From Gemmobacter nectariphilus (GTDB lineage: Bacteria; Pseudomonadota; Alphaproteobacteria; Rhodobacterales; Rhodobacteraceae), in contig DYMU01000012.1 in assembly GCA_020721445.1 (NCBI GenBank), positions 16,079 through 80,078 on the forward strand: a DNA stretch of 64,000 nucleotides, read 5' to 3'. The notes under the pieces were generated by a model. The model was given only the letters and a program-made list of their open reading frames with translations, was not told the DNA's origin and did not search any database. How positions within the stretch are numbered: position 1 is the stretch's first letter; each line of letters begins with the position of its first letter. Shown piece after piece: positions 27,219 through 36,601 of the stretch. Made by a program: the position numbers and the translations under genes.

Positions 27219-27656
27219 ATGCAAGACATGACGCCGCCGAAGGAACCGGATCAAGGCATCGCTGCCGAAGACTCCGTGTCGCCTTCGACGGTTTTGTCTT
27301 GCCTTGGCACCTTGCGCACAAGACCCGAGTTTCTGCGCGCGGCTTCCGCCCGCCGGCAGGGGGCGGGCAGCTTTCTGGTGCAGGCGCGCTTTCGCAATGA
27401 TGGCACGCCGGGCGTTCAGGTCGGCTTTACGGCCTCAAAGAAAATCGGCAATGCCGTTGCCCGCAACCGCGCCAAGCGGCGGCTGCGTGAGGTGGCGCGT
27501 GCGGTGCTGCCGGCCTTCGGCCAACCCGGTTGGGATTATGTTCTGGTCGCCCGCCCCGGCGTCACCATCGAACGTCCCTTTGCCGACCTGCTGACCGATC
27601 TGCAAACCGCGCTGCGCCAGATCCATCGGGGCCAGACTCCCGCAGGCCAGCCATGA
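27219..27656 (+). CDS. rnpA: ribonuclease P protein component
   Basis: This basic protein of about 145 residues assists the RNase P RNA in trimming the 5' leader of pre-tRNA. The family RNP signature is seen in GNAVARNRAKRRLREVAR, preceded by VGFTASKKI. The N-terminal 30 residues are weakly conserved; a start at 27228 (MTPPKEP) three codons later is equally possible. It follows rpmH and overlaps yidD by 4 nt (ATGA), the standard gene order. Confidence 0.94.
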   Translation: MQDMTPPKEPDQGIAAEDSVSPSTVLSCLGTLRTRPEFLRAASARRQGAGSFLVQARFRNDGTPGVQVGFTASKKIGNAVARNRAKRRLREVARAVLPAFGQPGWDYVLVARPGVTIERPFADLLTDLQTALRQIHRGQTPAGQP

Positions 27657-27922
27657 CGCCGCTGGCCCATGTCCTTGCATTGCCGGTGCGCGCCTACCGA
27701 CTGCTGCTCAGCCCCTGGGTCGGCCATGGCTGCCGCTATCAACCCACCTGTTCGGTCTATGCGCTTGAGGCGTTGGAACGGCACGGCGCGGTCAAAGGCG
27801 GCTATCTGGCGGCACACCGGATTTGCCGCTGTCACCCCTGGGGTGGGCATGGCTATGATCCGGTGCCGGGGGCCGACCCCGCGCATGATGCCTCACTCCA
27901 GCGTGGCGATGATCGCGCGTAG
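27653..27922 (+). CDS. yidD: membrane protein insertion efficiency factor YidD
   Basis: This 89-residue protein has the YidD core LLLSPWVGHGCRYQPTCS, then AVKGGYLAAHRICRCHPWGG, with its conserved cysteines. YidD works near the YidC insertase at the inner membrane. The ATG overlaps the rnpA stop. Its C-terminal 10 codons overlap, in convergent orientation, the end of the engB frame by 30 nt, an unusually long overlap of two conserved genes that may reflect a rearrangement junction. Confidence 0.94.
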   Translation: MTPLAHVLALPVRAYRLLLSPWVGHGCRYQPTCSVYALEALERHGAVKGGYLAAHRICRCHPWGGHGYDPVPGADPAHDASLQRGDDRA

Positions 27923-28546
27923 GGTTTCAATCCCGTCGCCCTTTTCCGAACTGGTCACCACGATTTCGGGGTAAGCCGCCGAATGTTTGGTCAGCGCGGC
28001 CTGCACCTGTGCGATGCTGTCTTCGCGCGTGACCTGGTTCACCTTGTCGGCCTTGGTCAGCACTACCTGAAACGTCACGGCTGATCGGTCCAGCAGGGTT
28101 AGAATCTCTTGATCGACTGCCTTCACGCCATGACGGGTGTCGATCAGCACGAAGGCCCGGCGCAGCGTCTGCCGCCCGGCCAGATAGGCCCGCAGCAGCG
28201 CCTGCCATTTTTCGACAATCGCAACCGGCGCCTCGGCATAGCCATAGCCGGGCAAGTCCACCATGTAGCGGTCGGCGCCAAGCGCGAAATAGTTGATCTC
28301 TTGTGTCCGCCCCGGCGTGTTTGACGCCCGCGCCAGCGTCTTACGCCCGGTCAGCGCGTTGATCAGGCTGGACTTTCCCACGTTCGAGCGCCCGGCAAAA
28401 CACACCTCGACCCGGTCTGCCGGTGGCAAGCCGGACATTGCGACCACGCCTTTGACAAAATCGACCGGCCCGGCGAACAGCAACCGACCCCGTTCACGCG
28501 TCATGTCATCGGGTTCGGGGGCAAGGGGAAAACGCAGTTGGCTCAT
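27893..28546 (-). CDS. engB: ribosome biogenesis GTP-binding protein EngB/YsxC
   Basis: This 217-residue GTPase takes part in large-subunit assembly. It has the G1 loop AGRSNVGKSSLINAL, the G2 Thr region NTPGRTQEINYF, G3 DLPGYG, and G4 LTKADKV, which lies late in the sequence as in EngB. It starts with a 4-nt overlap on the MOSC-protein stop. The C-terminus overlaps yidD by 30 nt on the opposite strand. The length is typical. Confidence 0.95.
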   Translation of the reverse strand: MSQLRFPLAPEPDDMTRERGRLLFAGPVDFVKGVVAMSGLPPADRVEVCFAGRSNVGKSSLINALTGRKTLARASNTPGRTQEINYFALGADRYMVDLPGYGYAEAPVAIVEKWQALLRAYLAGRQTLRRAFVLIDTRHGVKAVDQEILTLLDRSAVTFQVVLTKADKVNQVTREDSIAQVQAALTKHSAAYPEIVVTSSEKGDGIETLRAIIATLE

Positions 28547-29289
28547 ATCACCTCTATCTGATCGCCAATCGCGACCGGCCCCGACCGCGTGACCACGCCG
28601 TAGGTGCCAAAATCTTCATGCCCACAGGCGGCAGACAGGGCGCCCAGCGTATCGGCATCAGGCGCGCCGGTGTCGGGGTTTACCGTGGTTGCCTTGCAGC
28701 GGGTGATGCGGTCTTGCACCAAAAGCTCGGCCTCGCCAATGCGCAACCGCTTGCCCACCAGATCCCATTCGGCCCAAGCGGCCAGCCCATCCAGCCACAG
28801 ATTGCCGCGCCAGCGGTGGATCGACAGGTTCTTGCCCATGCGGCGGCCCAGATCAGCGTTTGACGCCAGATTCAGAATGGCAATATGGCCATCGGGCACA
28901 TCGGTCATTGCCTGACCCGGCACATGGCCGACAGTGGCCGGCGCGGGGCGGTCTTGCGGCCACAGCGGGCGCAACCAAGCCAGCAGCTCCTCGCCATCGC
29001 TGTCAGGGGCGACCGTGATCTGCCCGGCGGTGGGATGCGTCAGTGTCACCCGACGCGCGGCCTCATCCATCTGCGCCCGGATTGCCATCAATTCCGGCCC
29101 GGCGACGCCGCGCAGAAAGTTCATCTTGGGCGCCCATGCGACCAGCGCGTCGAACTTCGCCGCGTCATGCACCACGGCCCATTCCCGGTCGAACGGCAAA
29201 GCGCGCGCCGTGGTCAGGGACGCGCTTGCCAGTTCCTCAAAGCCGATGGACTTGATCGGATGGCGGCAAATATGGGCCAGCCGCATCAT
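28543..29289 (-). CDS. MOSC-domain protein
   Basis: This 248-residue protein has an N-terminal MOSC beta-barrel (MRLAHICRHPIKSIGFEEL, then LPFDREWAVV) and a C-terminal MOSC core with VQDRITRCKATTVNPDTG, where the conserved Cys follows the Arg. MOSC proteins handle activated sulfur or molybdenum-cofactor-dependent chemistry, as in YcbX/mARC. The start overlaps the yidC stop (ATGATG over TGA), and its stop overlaps engB, so yidC-MOSC-engB are translationally linked. The substrate is unknown. Confidence 0.9.
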   Translation of the reverse strand: MMRLAHICRHPIKSIGFEELASASLTTARALPFDREWAVVHDAAKFDALVAWAPKMNFLRGVAGPELMAIRAQMDEAARRVTLTHPTAGQITVAPDSDGEELLAWLRPLWPQDRPAPATVGHVPGQAMTDVPDGHIAILNLASNADLGRRMGKNLSIHRWRGNLWLDGLAAWAEWDLVGKRLRIGEAELLVQDRITRCKATTVNPDTGAPDADTLGALSAACGHEDFGTYGVVTRSGPVAIGDQIEVI

Positions 29290-31142
29290 TTCTTCTTCGG
29301 CTTCACGCTTTTGTCTGCCACCGCGACGGCAGGTTTTTTCTTGAAACCCGACTTGATGTTGCCAAACAGATCGGGCTTGTGCCCGTGGCTTAGCATGATG
29401 GTATATTGCTGGGTGAAGGTGATGATGTTGTTGGTGATCCAGTACACCACCAGACCGCTGGCAAACCCACCCAACATGAACATGAATATCCACGGCATGA
29501 AGGCAAAGATCTGCTGCTGCACCGGGTCGGTGGGGGCGGGGTTCAGCTTTTGCTGCAACCACATGGTGATCCCCAGAATGATCGGCAGCACGCCGATGAA
29601 CACCAGCGCCAGGATGCTTCCCGGAACCGGCGCCGCCCAAGGGGCCAGACCAAAGAAGTTGAAGATCGAAGAGGTGTCGGGCGCCGACAGATCGTTCAGC
29701 CAGCCAAAGAACGGCGCGTGGCGCAGTTCGATGGTGACGAAGATCACCTTGTAAAGCGCAAAGAAGATCGGGATCTGGATCAGAACCGGAAGGCAGCCCG
29801 CGGCGGGGTTCACCTTCTTGTCCTTGTACAGCTTCATCATCTCGCGCTGCATCATCTGCTTGTCTTCGCCCGCGCGCTCTTTCAGCGCCTCCATCTCGGG
29901 CTGAAGTTCCTTCATCCGCGCCATGCTGACATAGGATTTATAGGCCAGCGGCAGCACCAGCAGTTTCAGCACGAAGGTCAGCGCGATAATGGCCAGACCC
30001 ATGTTGCCGATGGTGGCGTTCAGCCAGTGCAGCACGGCAAAGATCGGCTTGGTCAGGAAGAAGAACCAGCCCCAGTCGATGGCGTCAATGAAACCGGGGA
30101 TCGGCGCCCCCGTGCCATCCAGCGCCCCAGCGTTCTGATAGGTGCGGATGGTTTCCCATTCCTTTGCCCCGGCGAAAATCCGCGAGGCGCTGGTGATCGT
30201 GGCCCCCGGCGCCACCGACATTGTCGGCTGGCGGGTCTCGGTCTGGTAGATGTCAGCACCGGGCACATATTTCGTGACCGAGGTGAACGGCTTGCCCTGT
30301 TCGGGCACCAGAACCGTCATCCAGTACTTGTCGGTAAAGCCGATCCAGCCATCTGTCGTCGCCTCGACCACGGCGGCTTGGGCGCCCTCACGCGCGACCA
30401 CCGGCAGATCGGCCACGTCGTCATAGTCGGTTTCCAGCAGCTTGCCGTCAGCGCGCGATACAACACCTTCGTGGCTGACAAAGAAGTTCTCAAGATTGGT
30501 GGGTTTGCCATGGCGAGCCACGATGCCATAGGGGTAAAGCCGCGCCTCGGCGGTGCCCGCGTTCTTCACACTGTCGGTGATGGTGAACATGAACTCGGAA
30601 TCGACGGCGATCTGGCGGACGAAATCCAGCCCTTTACCATTCGACCAGGTCAGCGTGACCGGCTGACCGGGGGCCAGTGTGCCACCACCGGCGGGCAGCC
30701 ATTCGGTGTTGGCCCCTGGCACATCTTCAAAGTTCAGCGCCCCTGCGGGGCCCCAGCCGAACAGCGCGTAATAGGCGTTCTCTTGCCCAACCGGCGACAA
30801 AAGCCGCACGATACCCGAGTCGTCAGCCAGCGTTTGCTTGTAGGCCTTCAGTTCCAGATCGTCGATGCGGCCGCCAAGCAGCGAAATCGAGCCCTTCAGT
30901 TGCGGCGTGTCGATTGTCAGGCGCGGGGCCTCGGCGGTGGGGGCGGCCTGCCCGGCAGGTGCCGCCGCGGCCACATCGGGCGTGACAGTCGCCGGGGGCG
31001 TGGTGCCTTCGGTCTGCGCCGTCACGGCTGGCGCGTTAGGGTCCACCACGGGCTCGGCCGGTGGAAACAGCACGAACCAGACCATGATGACCAGAAAGGA
31101 CAGCACGGTTGCGAGGATGAGGTTCTTGTTCTGATCGTCCAT
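29286..31142 (-). CDS. yidC: membrane protein insertase YidC
   Basis: This 618-residue protein inserts membrane proteins with or without SecYEG. It has an N-terminal membrane anchor (MDDQNKNLIL start, hydrophobic to about residue 25), a large periplasmic beta domain (about 60-345), and the five-helix insertase core starting near 365 with the conserved region KPIFAVLHWLNATIGNMGL and GCLPVLIQIPIFFALYKV. The C-terminus is Lys-rich (KPKKK). The ATG at 31142 is preferred over the first Met five codons upstream. It lies opposite in direction to rpmH-rnpA-yidD, although these genes usually run together. Confidence 0.96.
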   Translation of the reverse strand: MDDQNKNLILATVLSFLVIMVWFVLFPPAEPVVDPNAPAVTAQTEGTTPPATVTPDVAAAAPAGQAAPTAEAPRLTIDTPQLKGSISLLGGRIDDLELKAYKQTLADDSGIVRLLSPVGQENAYYALFGWGPAGALNFEDVPGANTEWLPAGGGTLAPGQPVTLTWSNGKGLDFVRQIAVDSEFMFTITDSVKNAGTAEARLYPYGIVARHGKPTNLENFFVSHEGVVSRADGKLLETDYDDVADLPVVAREGAQAAVVEATTDGWIGFTDKYWMTVLVPEQGKPFTSVTKYVPGADIYQTETRQPTMSVAPGATITSASRIFAGAKEWETIRTYQNAGALDGTGAPIPGFIDAIDWGWFFFLTKPIFAVLHWLNATIGNMGLAIIALTFVLKLLVLPLAYKSYVSMARMKELQPEMEALKERAGEDKQMMQREMMKLYKDKKVNPAAGCLPVLIQIPIFFALYKVIFVTIELRHAPFFGWLNDLSAPDTSSIFNFFGLAPWAAPVPGSILALVFIGVLPIILGITMWLQQKLNPAPTDPVQQQIFAFMPWIFMFMLGGFASGLVVYWITNNIITFTQQYTIMLSHGHKPDLFGNIKSGFKKKPAVAVADKSVKPKKK

Positions 31143-31177
31143 CGGGACAGCCACCACCGTTGTTCAGTTCAGCGGTG

Positions 31178-31206
31178 GTTCAACAGAAGGGGGCGGCAAA
31201 GGTCAA
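31178..31206 (-). promoter_or_regulatory. candidate yidC promoter with flanking dyad
   Basis: On the minus strand TTGACC (31206-31201) is followed after 17 nt by TTGAAC (31183-31178). The -35 has five of six consensus positions, the -10 three of six. A dyad with arms ACCACCG/CGGTGGT (about 31173-31179 and 31152-31158) brackets the expected start site and could be an operator or an early leader hairpin. Confidence 0.4.
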
Positions 31207-31303
31207 GCGGTTTTCCCGGAATGCACGATGCGAATGGCCGCAGGATTGGTGGATCAGGCGGTATTTGAAAAGCGCCGGGGCGTCGGCTGGTGACGCGGCG
31301 CGA

Positions 31304-32845
31304 TCAGGGGGCATTGCGCCCGATCCGCAGCGCGCGTGCAATGCCCTGATCATGGCGACTAATCCAGCCAAAGGTCTCTTCCACCGCCATCGGGCGGGCG
31401 ATGCCAAAGCCCTGCACATGGCCGCACCCCAATTGTGCCAGCGTGGCATGCTCGCCCGGGGTTTCCACGCCCTCGGCCACGGTGTCCAGGCCCAGCTGTT
31501 CACACAGGGACAGAATCGCTGCCACCATCTTCTTTTGTTCGGGGTCGGTATCGGCATGCGTCACGAAACAGCGGTCGATCTTGATCCGCTTCACGGCAAA
31601 GCGGCGGATATTGGCAATCGACGCCTGCCCGGTGCCGAAATCGTCCAGATCAATGCCGCAGCCAAGACCGGCGATCCGGGCAAGGTTGGTCACGATCACA
31701 TCGTCGTCGGACCGGGCCGCCACGGTTTCCAGCACTTCGATGGTCAGGCGGTCCGGGGTCAGGTTAAAGCGGTCCAACTCCCATTTCAGCTTGTCCGCAA
31801 GCTTGGGGTTGCGCAGTTCGGGGGCAGAGAAGTTGACCGCCACCCGCGGGATCTTGTGGCCTGCCTTGTCCCAGCGGGTCAGCGCCGACAGCGCGCCATA
31901 CAAGATCACCTCGCCCATCCGTTCCGACAGGCCCGCGTCTTCGACCAGCGGCAAAAACTCCAGCGGTGGGATGATGCCCCGCTCGGGGTGGTGCCAGCGG
32001 GCCAGCGCCTCAAACCCGCTGATCTTGCCGGTGTCGGTGCTGATCTGGGGCTGAAACCATGGGCGGACCTGGCCTTCGTCCAGGGCCTGCTCCAACCCTG
32101 CCCGCAGTTCGGCACGGTCGGCGCGGCGGCGTGTCATGTCTGGCTGAAACGCCCTTATCGCACCCGGGCCGTTGCGCAACGCCTCATCCGCCGCGATGCG
32201 GGCCGCGTCCAGCAGGGATGCGCCGCGTGGCACGGGTGCGCGGTCGGCCAGACAGAACCCGACCGACACCGAAGGATGCAGCGTCACCTCATCCACCGCC
32301 AGCGGCGCCGTCGCGGCCGCCTGCAACCGTGCCGCCATCTGCACCGCATTTTCCAGATCAAACCGCCGCACCGGCGCAAGGCTGACGGCAAAGCCATCGC
32401 CCGGCAGCAACGCCACGACATCGCCTTCGCGCACCGCAAGACCCAGCCGTTCGCCGGTGCGCGCCACCACCCGGGTCCGGGCCAGGCGGCCATCCCGGTG
32501 CAAGACCACGTCCAGATCATCAAACATCACCACGAAACAGCCCGTGGTGCGCCCGTTCACCGGCAGGTCGGCCACAACCCGGTCCAACGCCTGCACAAAG
32601 GCCGCTTCGGTCGCAAAGCCGCCAATCCCCGCGTCAGCCACCACTGCGGGCCGTGCCCGCCGCGCCAGCCCGACCAGCCCAAACAGCACCGGGGCCGCGA
32701 TGGCGACCGAAAGCATCAGACCCTCCCCCCCCAGCCAGTAGGCCGACAGGCTGAGCGCCGGCAACAGGACAATGCCCAAGGCCCCGCCGGCACGCCACGC
32801 CCGGGCCGCCAGATCTGCAGTCTTGCCCGAAATCCCGTCCTGCAT
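31304..32845 (-). CDS. GGDEF-EAL c-di-GMP phosphodiesterase with degenerate GGDEF
   Basis: This 513-residue protein has two N-terminal hydrophobic segments (about residues 20-65), a GGDEF-like domain (about 90-240) and an EAL domain (about 255-500). The GGDEF signature is degraded to LLPGDGFAV, so cyclase activity is unlikely. The EAL domain keeps FEALARW, VAVNFSAPEL, IEVLET, DLDDFGTG, KIDR, AEGVET and QGFGIARP, so metal-binding and catalytic residues look intact and c-di-GMP hydrolysis to pGpG is expected. The ATG at 32845 follows GGGGGCGG; a TTG 4 codons earlier is less likely. It stands alone between yidC and ttcA. Confidence 0.93.
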   Translation of the reverse strand: MQDGISGKTADLAARAWRAGGALGIVLLPALSLSAYWLGGEGLMLSVAIAAPVLFGLVGLARRARPAVVADAGIGGFATEAAFVQALDRVVADLPVNGRTTGCFVVMFDDLDVVLHRDGRLARTRVVARTGERLGLAVREGDVVALLPGDGFAVSLAPVRRFDLENAVQMAARLQAAATAPLAVDEVTLHPSVSVGFCLADRAPVPRGASLLDAARIAADEALRNGPGAIRAFQPDMTRRRADRAELRAGLEQALDEGQVRPWFQPQISTDTGKISGFEALARWHHPERGIIPPLEFLPLVEDAGLSERMGEVILYGALSALTRWDKAGHKIPRVAVNFSAPELRNPKLADKLKWELDRFNLTPDRLTIEVLETVAARSDDDVIVTNLARIAGLGCGIDLDDFGTGQASIANIRRFAVKRIKIDRCFVTHADTDPEQKKMVAAILSLCEQLGLDTVAEGVETPGEHATLAQLGCGHVQGFGIARPMAVEETFGWISRHDQGIARALRIGRNAP

Positions 32846-32916
32846 CGCCGCCCCCAACTGCCGCCAAGGGCCGTGCCCCCTGCGTCAGTTTCTAGGCCGC
32901 GCTTGTAAGCGAAGGC

Positions 32917-33786
32917 TTAATCCTCGCCCATAAGGTGTGAAGGATTTTCATGAAATGTTCCTGCGGCCTGCATCAGCCCGGCAAAGTCGAAAATCGACGG
33001 ATCGGCCAGATGCGAGGGGCGCACGTTCATCAGCGCACGGAACATCACCTGACGCCGTCCCGGCACCCGCGCCTCCCAGTCATCCAGCAGGCGCTTGACC
33101 TGCACCCGCTGCAAACCGTCCTGACTGCCGCACAGATCGCAAGGAATAATCGGGTAATTCATCGCGCGGGCAAAGCGGTCACAATCTGCCTCGGCCACAA
33201 AGGCCAAGGGGCGGGCGACGAACAGATCGCCGTCTTCGTTCAACAGGCGCGGCGGCATGCTGGCCAAACGCCCGCCGTGGAACAGGTTCATGAAGAAGGT
33301 TTCCAGAATGTCATCGCGATGATGGCCCAGAACCACGGTCGAGCAGCCTTCTTCGCGCGCAACGCGGTAAAGGTTGCCGCGTCGCAACCGCGAACACAGC
33401 GAGCACATCGTGCCGCCCGGCGCGATCTTGTCGACCACCACCGAATAGGTATCCTGATACTCGATCCGGTGCTGCACCCCCATCCGGCTCAGAAACTCGG
33501 GCAGGATCGTGGCGGGAAAGCCGGGCTGGCCCTGATCAAGGTTGCAGGCAAGCAGGTCCACCGGCAACAACCCGCGCCATTTCAATTCGTGCAAAATTGC
33601 CAGCAGTGTATAGCTGTCCTTTCCTCCCGAAAGGCAGATCAGCCAGCGCTCACCGGGTTTGGCCATGCCATAGGTGTCAATCGCCTCGCGCACCTGTTGC
33701 ACCAGACGCTTGCGCAGCTTGCGAAACTCCAGCCCTTTGGGCGCGCCGTGGATCAGCGGGTGGATATCGTCGGCGTCATCAAGCAT
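32917..33786 (-). CDS. ttcA: tRNA 2-thiocytidine synthetase TtcA
   Basis: This 289-residue enzyme inserts sulfur at C32 of certain tRNAs, including tRNA-Arg isoacceptors in E. coli. The PP-loop is [13 protein letters not shown]. The Fe-S cluster cysteines are in [14 protein letters not shown] and PCDLCGSQ, and [15 protein letters not shown] is a family signature. The start at 33786 ([11 protein letters not shown]) is preferred; the frame continues 17 codons upstream without similarity. tRNA-Arg(ACG) elsewhere in this window may be one of its substrates, by analogy. Confidence 0.94.
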   Translation of the reverse strand: MLDDADDIHPLIHGAPKGLEFRKLRKRLVQQVREAIDTYGMAKPGERWLICLSGGKDSYTLLAILHELKWRGLLPVDLLACNLDQGQPGFPATILPEFLSRMGVQHRIEYQDTYSVVVDKIAPGGTMCSLCSRLRRGNLYRVAREEGCSTVVLGHHRDDILETFFMNLFHGGRLASMPPRLLNEDGDLFVARPLAFVAEADCDRFARAMNYPIIPCDLCGSQDGLQRVQVKRLLDDWEARVPGRRQVMFRALMNVRPSHLADPSIFDFAGLMQAAGTFHENPSHLMGED

Positions 33787-33880
33787 AGGGGCCTCCGCTG
33801 TTTGCACCGATATGCGGGCGATGGTCACGCCGGTCAAGCTGCTTTGGCCAACCTCCTTTGCCAGACCGGGGCCTCCGGCG

Positions 33881-33975
33881 GGGGTATTTCAGCCAAGAGG
33901 AAACACGGCCCATTTCCTCTTGGCGACAAATACCCCGGGGGTGAGCCCCGCAGGGGCGAGGGGGCAGCGCCCCCT
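33881..33975. repeat. palindromic intergenic repeat, copy 2
   Basis: A long stem-loop has arms 33881-33903 and 33913-33936: 9 bp (GGGGTATTT/AAATACCCC) plus 12 bp (GCCAAGAGGAAA with its complement) separated by a small internal loop, and a 9-nt apical loop. A second hairpin of 7 bp lies at 33959-33975. The element is immediately 3' of the minus-strand SDR gene. It shares its GTATTT core and flanking GC hairpin with the copies near 5003 and 41129. Confidence 0.75.
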
Positions 33976-33982
33976 GCCCGGC

Positions 33983-34714
33983 CTAGACATGCTGCGCACC
34001 GTTCACCTCGATTTCAGCCCCCGAGATATAGCTGGATTGGTCCGAACACAGGAACCAGATCACATCCGCCACCTCGTTGGGCTGACCCAGCCGCTGCAAC
34101 GGCAGTTTCTCCACGATCTTGTCGGTGCCGGGCGACAGGATCGCGGTCTCCACCTCGCCGGGCGCAATCGCATTGACCCGCACCCCAAGGGGGCCGAAAT
34201 CATGCGCCATTTCCCGCGTCAGCGCCGCCAGTGCGGCCTTGGACGTGGCATAGGCCGCCCCGGCAAACGGGTGCACCCGGACGCCTGCGATAGAGGTGAC
34301 GTTGACGATCGACCCCTTGGCCGCCGCCAATTCTTCCTTCAGCCCGCGCGCCATGATCACCGACGAGAAGAAATTGACGTGAAACACCTGACCCCAGGTC
34401 CGCAGGTCGGTGTCGAGTGTGCTCAGCCGTTTGCCGCCGTCGCCCTTCGGGCTGATCCCGGCGTTGTTGACCAGCGCATGCAGGCGGCCATTGATCTTGG
34501 CCTTGATCGTCTCGATCGCCGCGATGGTCTTGTTCGGGTCGGCAAGGTCAAGCTGGATGTGGTTCTCTTCGCCGCCCGGCCAGGGGCAGCGCGCATCGAA
34601 CGGCTGGCGCGAGCAACTCAACACCCGCCAGCCTTCGGACGAGAACCGCTTGACGGTGGCATGCCCGATGCCGCGCGATGCCCCGGTCAGCACGATGGTT
34701 TTCTGCTCTGACAT
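33983..34714 (-). CDS. short-chain dehydrogenase/reductase
   Basis: This 243-residue SDR has cofactor loop [18 protein letters not shown], and the catalytic Ser-Tyr-Lys set in [23 protein letters not shown]. The C-terminal pattern [21 protein letters not shown] is typical of the 3-oxoacyl-ACP-reductase-like branch. AGGGGG lies 7 nt before the ATG at 34714. It is divergent from argB and has no evident pathway partner, so the substrate is unknown. A palindromic repeat lies directly after its stop. Confidence 0.91.
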   Translation of the reverse strand: MSEQKTIVLTGASRGIGHATVKRFSSEGWRVLSCSRQPFDARCPWPGGEENHIQLDLADPNKTIAAIETIKAKINGRLHALVNNAGISPKGDGGKRLSTLDTDLRTWGQVFHVNFFSSVIMARGLKEELAAAKGSIVNVTSIAGVRVHPFAGAAYATSKAALAALTREMAHDFGPLGVRVNAIAPGEVETAILSPGTDKIVEKLPLQRLGQPNEVADVIWFLCSDQSSYISGAEIEVNGAQHV

Positions 34715-34831
34715 CGGTGCCCCCTGCATTCGACACAAACCCTACTCTTATTGTCAAGAAAGACAAGCCAGCAACCTGACTTGGCACACCGCGGCAAAGG
34801 CGTTACCACCCTTGCAACCCCGGAGGTCCAG

Positions 34832-35731
34832 ATGAAGAAGCAGACCCTGACCATGCAAGATGCCCTGAACACCGCCAAGATGCTGTCCGAAGCCCTGCCC
34901 TATCTGCAACGCTATGCCGATGCGGTCGTGGTGGTAAAGTTCGGCGGCAATGCCATGGGCGACGATGCCGCGATGGCCGAGTTTGCGCGCGACATCGTGC
35001 TGATGCGTCAGGTCGGGGTGAACCCGGTGGTGGTGCATGGCGGCGGGCCGATGATCAACGACATGCTGGCCAAGCTGGGCATCCAGTCCGAATGGGTGCG
35101 CGGCAAGCGGGTCACCGACAAGGCCACGGTGCAGGTGGTGGAAATGATCCTGTCGGGCCTTGTGAACAAGCGCATCGTGCAGGCGATCATGGATGCCGGG
35201 GGCCGCGCGGTCGGGATTTCCGGCAAGGACGACGACCTGATGGTCTGCGAAGCCGATGACCCGGAACTGGGCTTCGTCGGTCGCCCGGTGGAAATGAACG
35301 TGCAGGTGCTGCGCGACCTGTACCGCGCCGGGATCATTCCGGTGATCGCGCCCGTCGGCACCGGCATGGCAGACAACGAGACGTTTAACGTCAACGGTGA
35401 CACCGCCGCCGGCGCCATTGCGGGGGCCTTGCAGGCCGACCGTCTGCTGCTGTTGACCGATGTCGCAGGGGTGAAGAACGCTGCCGGAGAGGTGATGACC
35501 CAGATCACGCCCGACGAAATCCGGCAGATGACCGCCGAGGGCGTGATCTCGGGCGGCATGATCCCCAAGACCGAAACCGCGCTGCTGGCGATCGAACAGG
35601 GCACCCGCGCCGTGACCATTCTGGATGGCCGCATCCCCAACGCCTGCCTGCTGGAACTGTTCACCGACCACGGCGCAGGCTCGCAAATCCGCGCGACGGA
35701 ACCACGGGTGAAACCGCGCGTGCGGCGATGA
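34832..35731 (+). CDS. argB: acetylglutamate kinase
   Basis: This 299-residue enzyme phosphorylates N-acetylglutamate, the second step of arginine synthesis. It has [11 protein letters not shown] (ATP/phosphate loop), [12 protein letters not shown] (acetylglutamate loop), [16 protein letters not shown] and TDVAGVKN. The N-terminal helix ([15 protein letters not shown]) is the extension seen in arginine-sensitive hexameric enzymes, which implies feedback inhibition. GGAGG lies 5-6 nt before the ATG at 34832, which rejects the longer open frame from 34751. The next gene downstream has its own promoter-like region. Confidence 0.96.
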   Translation: MKKQTLTMQDALNTAKMLSEALPYLQRYADAVVVVKFGGNAMGDDAAMAEFARDIVLMRQVGVNPVVVHGGGPMINDMLAKLGIQSEWVRGKRVTDKATVQVVEMILSGLVNKRIVQAIMDAGGRAVGISGKDDDLMVCEADDPELGFVGRPVEMNVQVLRDLYRAGIIPVIAPVGTGMADNETFNVNGDTAAGAIAGALQADRLLLLTDVAGVKNAAGEVMTQITPDEIRQMTAEGVISGGMIPKTETALLAIEQGTRAVTILDGRIPNACLLELFTDHGAGSQIRATEPRVKPRVRR

Positions 35732-35760
35732 CCTCGGCGGTCACAACTGCCGTGACATCG

Positions 35761-35807
35761 TAGACAAGCGATAAGATGCGCCTTACATTCACCGTTACGA
35801 ATGTGAG
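35761..35807 (+). promoter_or_regulatory. promoter with overlapping palindromic operator upstream of the desaturase-like gene
   Basis: TAGACA (35761-35766) is followed after 17 nt by TACATT (35784-35789). The -10 lies inside an inverted repeat with arms CTTACATTC (35782-35790) and GAATGTGAG (35799-35807), eight of nine positions complementary, spaced by 8 nt. A repressor bound here would cover the -10 and the start site. The regulator is not encoded nearby, and no family is assigned. Confidence 0.45.
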
Positions 35808-35812
35808 GTGCC

Positions 35813-36601
35813 ATGTCCGAAACCGCGGTCCGACTGACCATGTTCCTTGGGCTTTTTGCCCTGTTCGCAGCGCTAGAGGCTTGGGCCCCGCGTCGGGCAC
35901 GCCGCGTGCCGCGTCAGGGTCGGTGGATCACCAACCTGTCGATCACGGTGTTGAACACGCTGACCCTTCGGGCCCTCGCGATCTTTCTTCCCTTGCTGGC
36001 CGTTGGGGCCGCGGTGGATGCATCGGCCCAAGGCTGGGGCCTGTTGAACCAGACGGCATGGCCCTTGTGGATCGAGGCCCTTCTGGCGATCCTGATCCTT
36101 GATTTCGCGATCTGGGCGCAGCACCTGATCACCCACAAAGTGCCGCTGTTCTGGCAGTTCCACCGCATGCACCACGCCGACCGCGATTTTGACGTGACCA
36201 CCGCCGTGCGGTTTCACCCGGTCGAGATTGCGGCCTCGATGCTGCTGAAAATCGGGATCATCTATCTGCTTGGCCCCTCGGCCCTTGCGGTTTTGATCTT
36301 TGAGGTCGTGCTGAACGGCACCGCCCTGTTCAACCACGCCAACCTGCGCCTGCCGCTGTGGCTGGATCGCGTCGTGCGGCTGGTTCTGGTCACGCCCGAC
36401 ATGCACCGCGTGCATCATTCGGTGCATCGGCATGAGCATGACAGCAATTATGGCTTTGCCTTGTCGATCTGGGACCGCATCTTTCAGACTTACCGGCCGC
36501 AACCCGAGGCCGGGCATGATGACATGGTGATAGGTCTGCAATGGCAGGACGACAAACCGACGAAGCTGGGATGGAGCCTGCTGCTGCCGTTCCGCCGCTG
36601 A
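35813..36601 (+). CDS. sterol desaturase/fatty acid hydroxylase-superfamily membrane protein
   Basis: This 262-residue integral membrane protein has four or so hydrophobic segments and the clustered histidine motifs of di-iron desaturases/hydroxylases: HLITH, HRMHH, and HRVHHSVHRHEHDSNYG. These bind the two irons that activate O2. The substrate could be a fatty acid, carotenoid, ornithine lipid or hopanoid. Its 3' end overlaps the start of the next gene by 31 nt, and it is preceded by a promoter/operator-like palindrome. Confidence 0.91.
   Translation: MSETAVRLTMFLGLFALFAALEAWAPRRARRVPRQGRWITNLSITVLNTLTLRALAIFLPLLAVGAAVDASAQGWGLLNQTAWPLWIEALLAILILDFAIWAQHLITHKVPLFWQFHRMHHADRDFDVTTAVRFHPVEIAASMLLKIGIIYLLGPSALAVLIFEVVLNGTALFNHANLRLPLWLDRVVRLVLVTPDMHRVHHSVHRHEHDSNYGFALSIWDRIFQTYRPQPEAGHDDMVIGLQWQDDKPTKLGWSLLLPFRR

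Noticed and set aside
29406..31268. 620-codon open frame on the plus strand
   Set aside because: It is antisense to yidC, which has clear domains and length; composition is that of a GC-rich shadow frame.
31160..32908. 582-codon open frame on the plus strand
   Set aside because: It is antisense to the EAL-domain gene and contains no family motif.
34751..34831. N-terminal extension of argB by 27 codons
   Set aside because: GGAGG precedes the ATG at 34832 and the extension has no similarity to acetylglutamate kinases.
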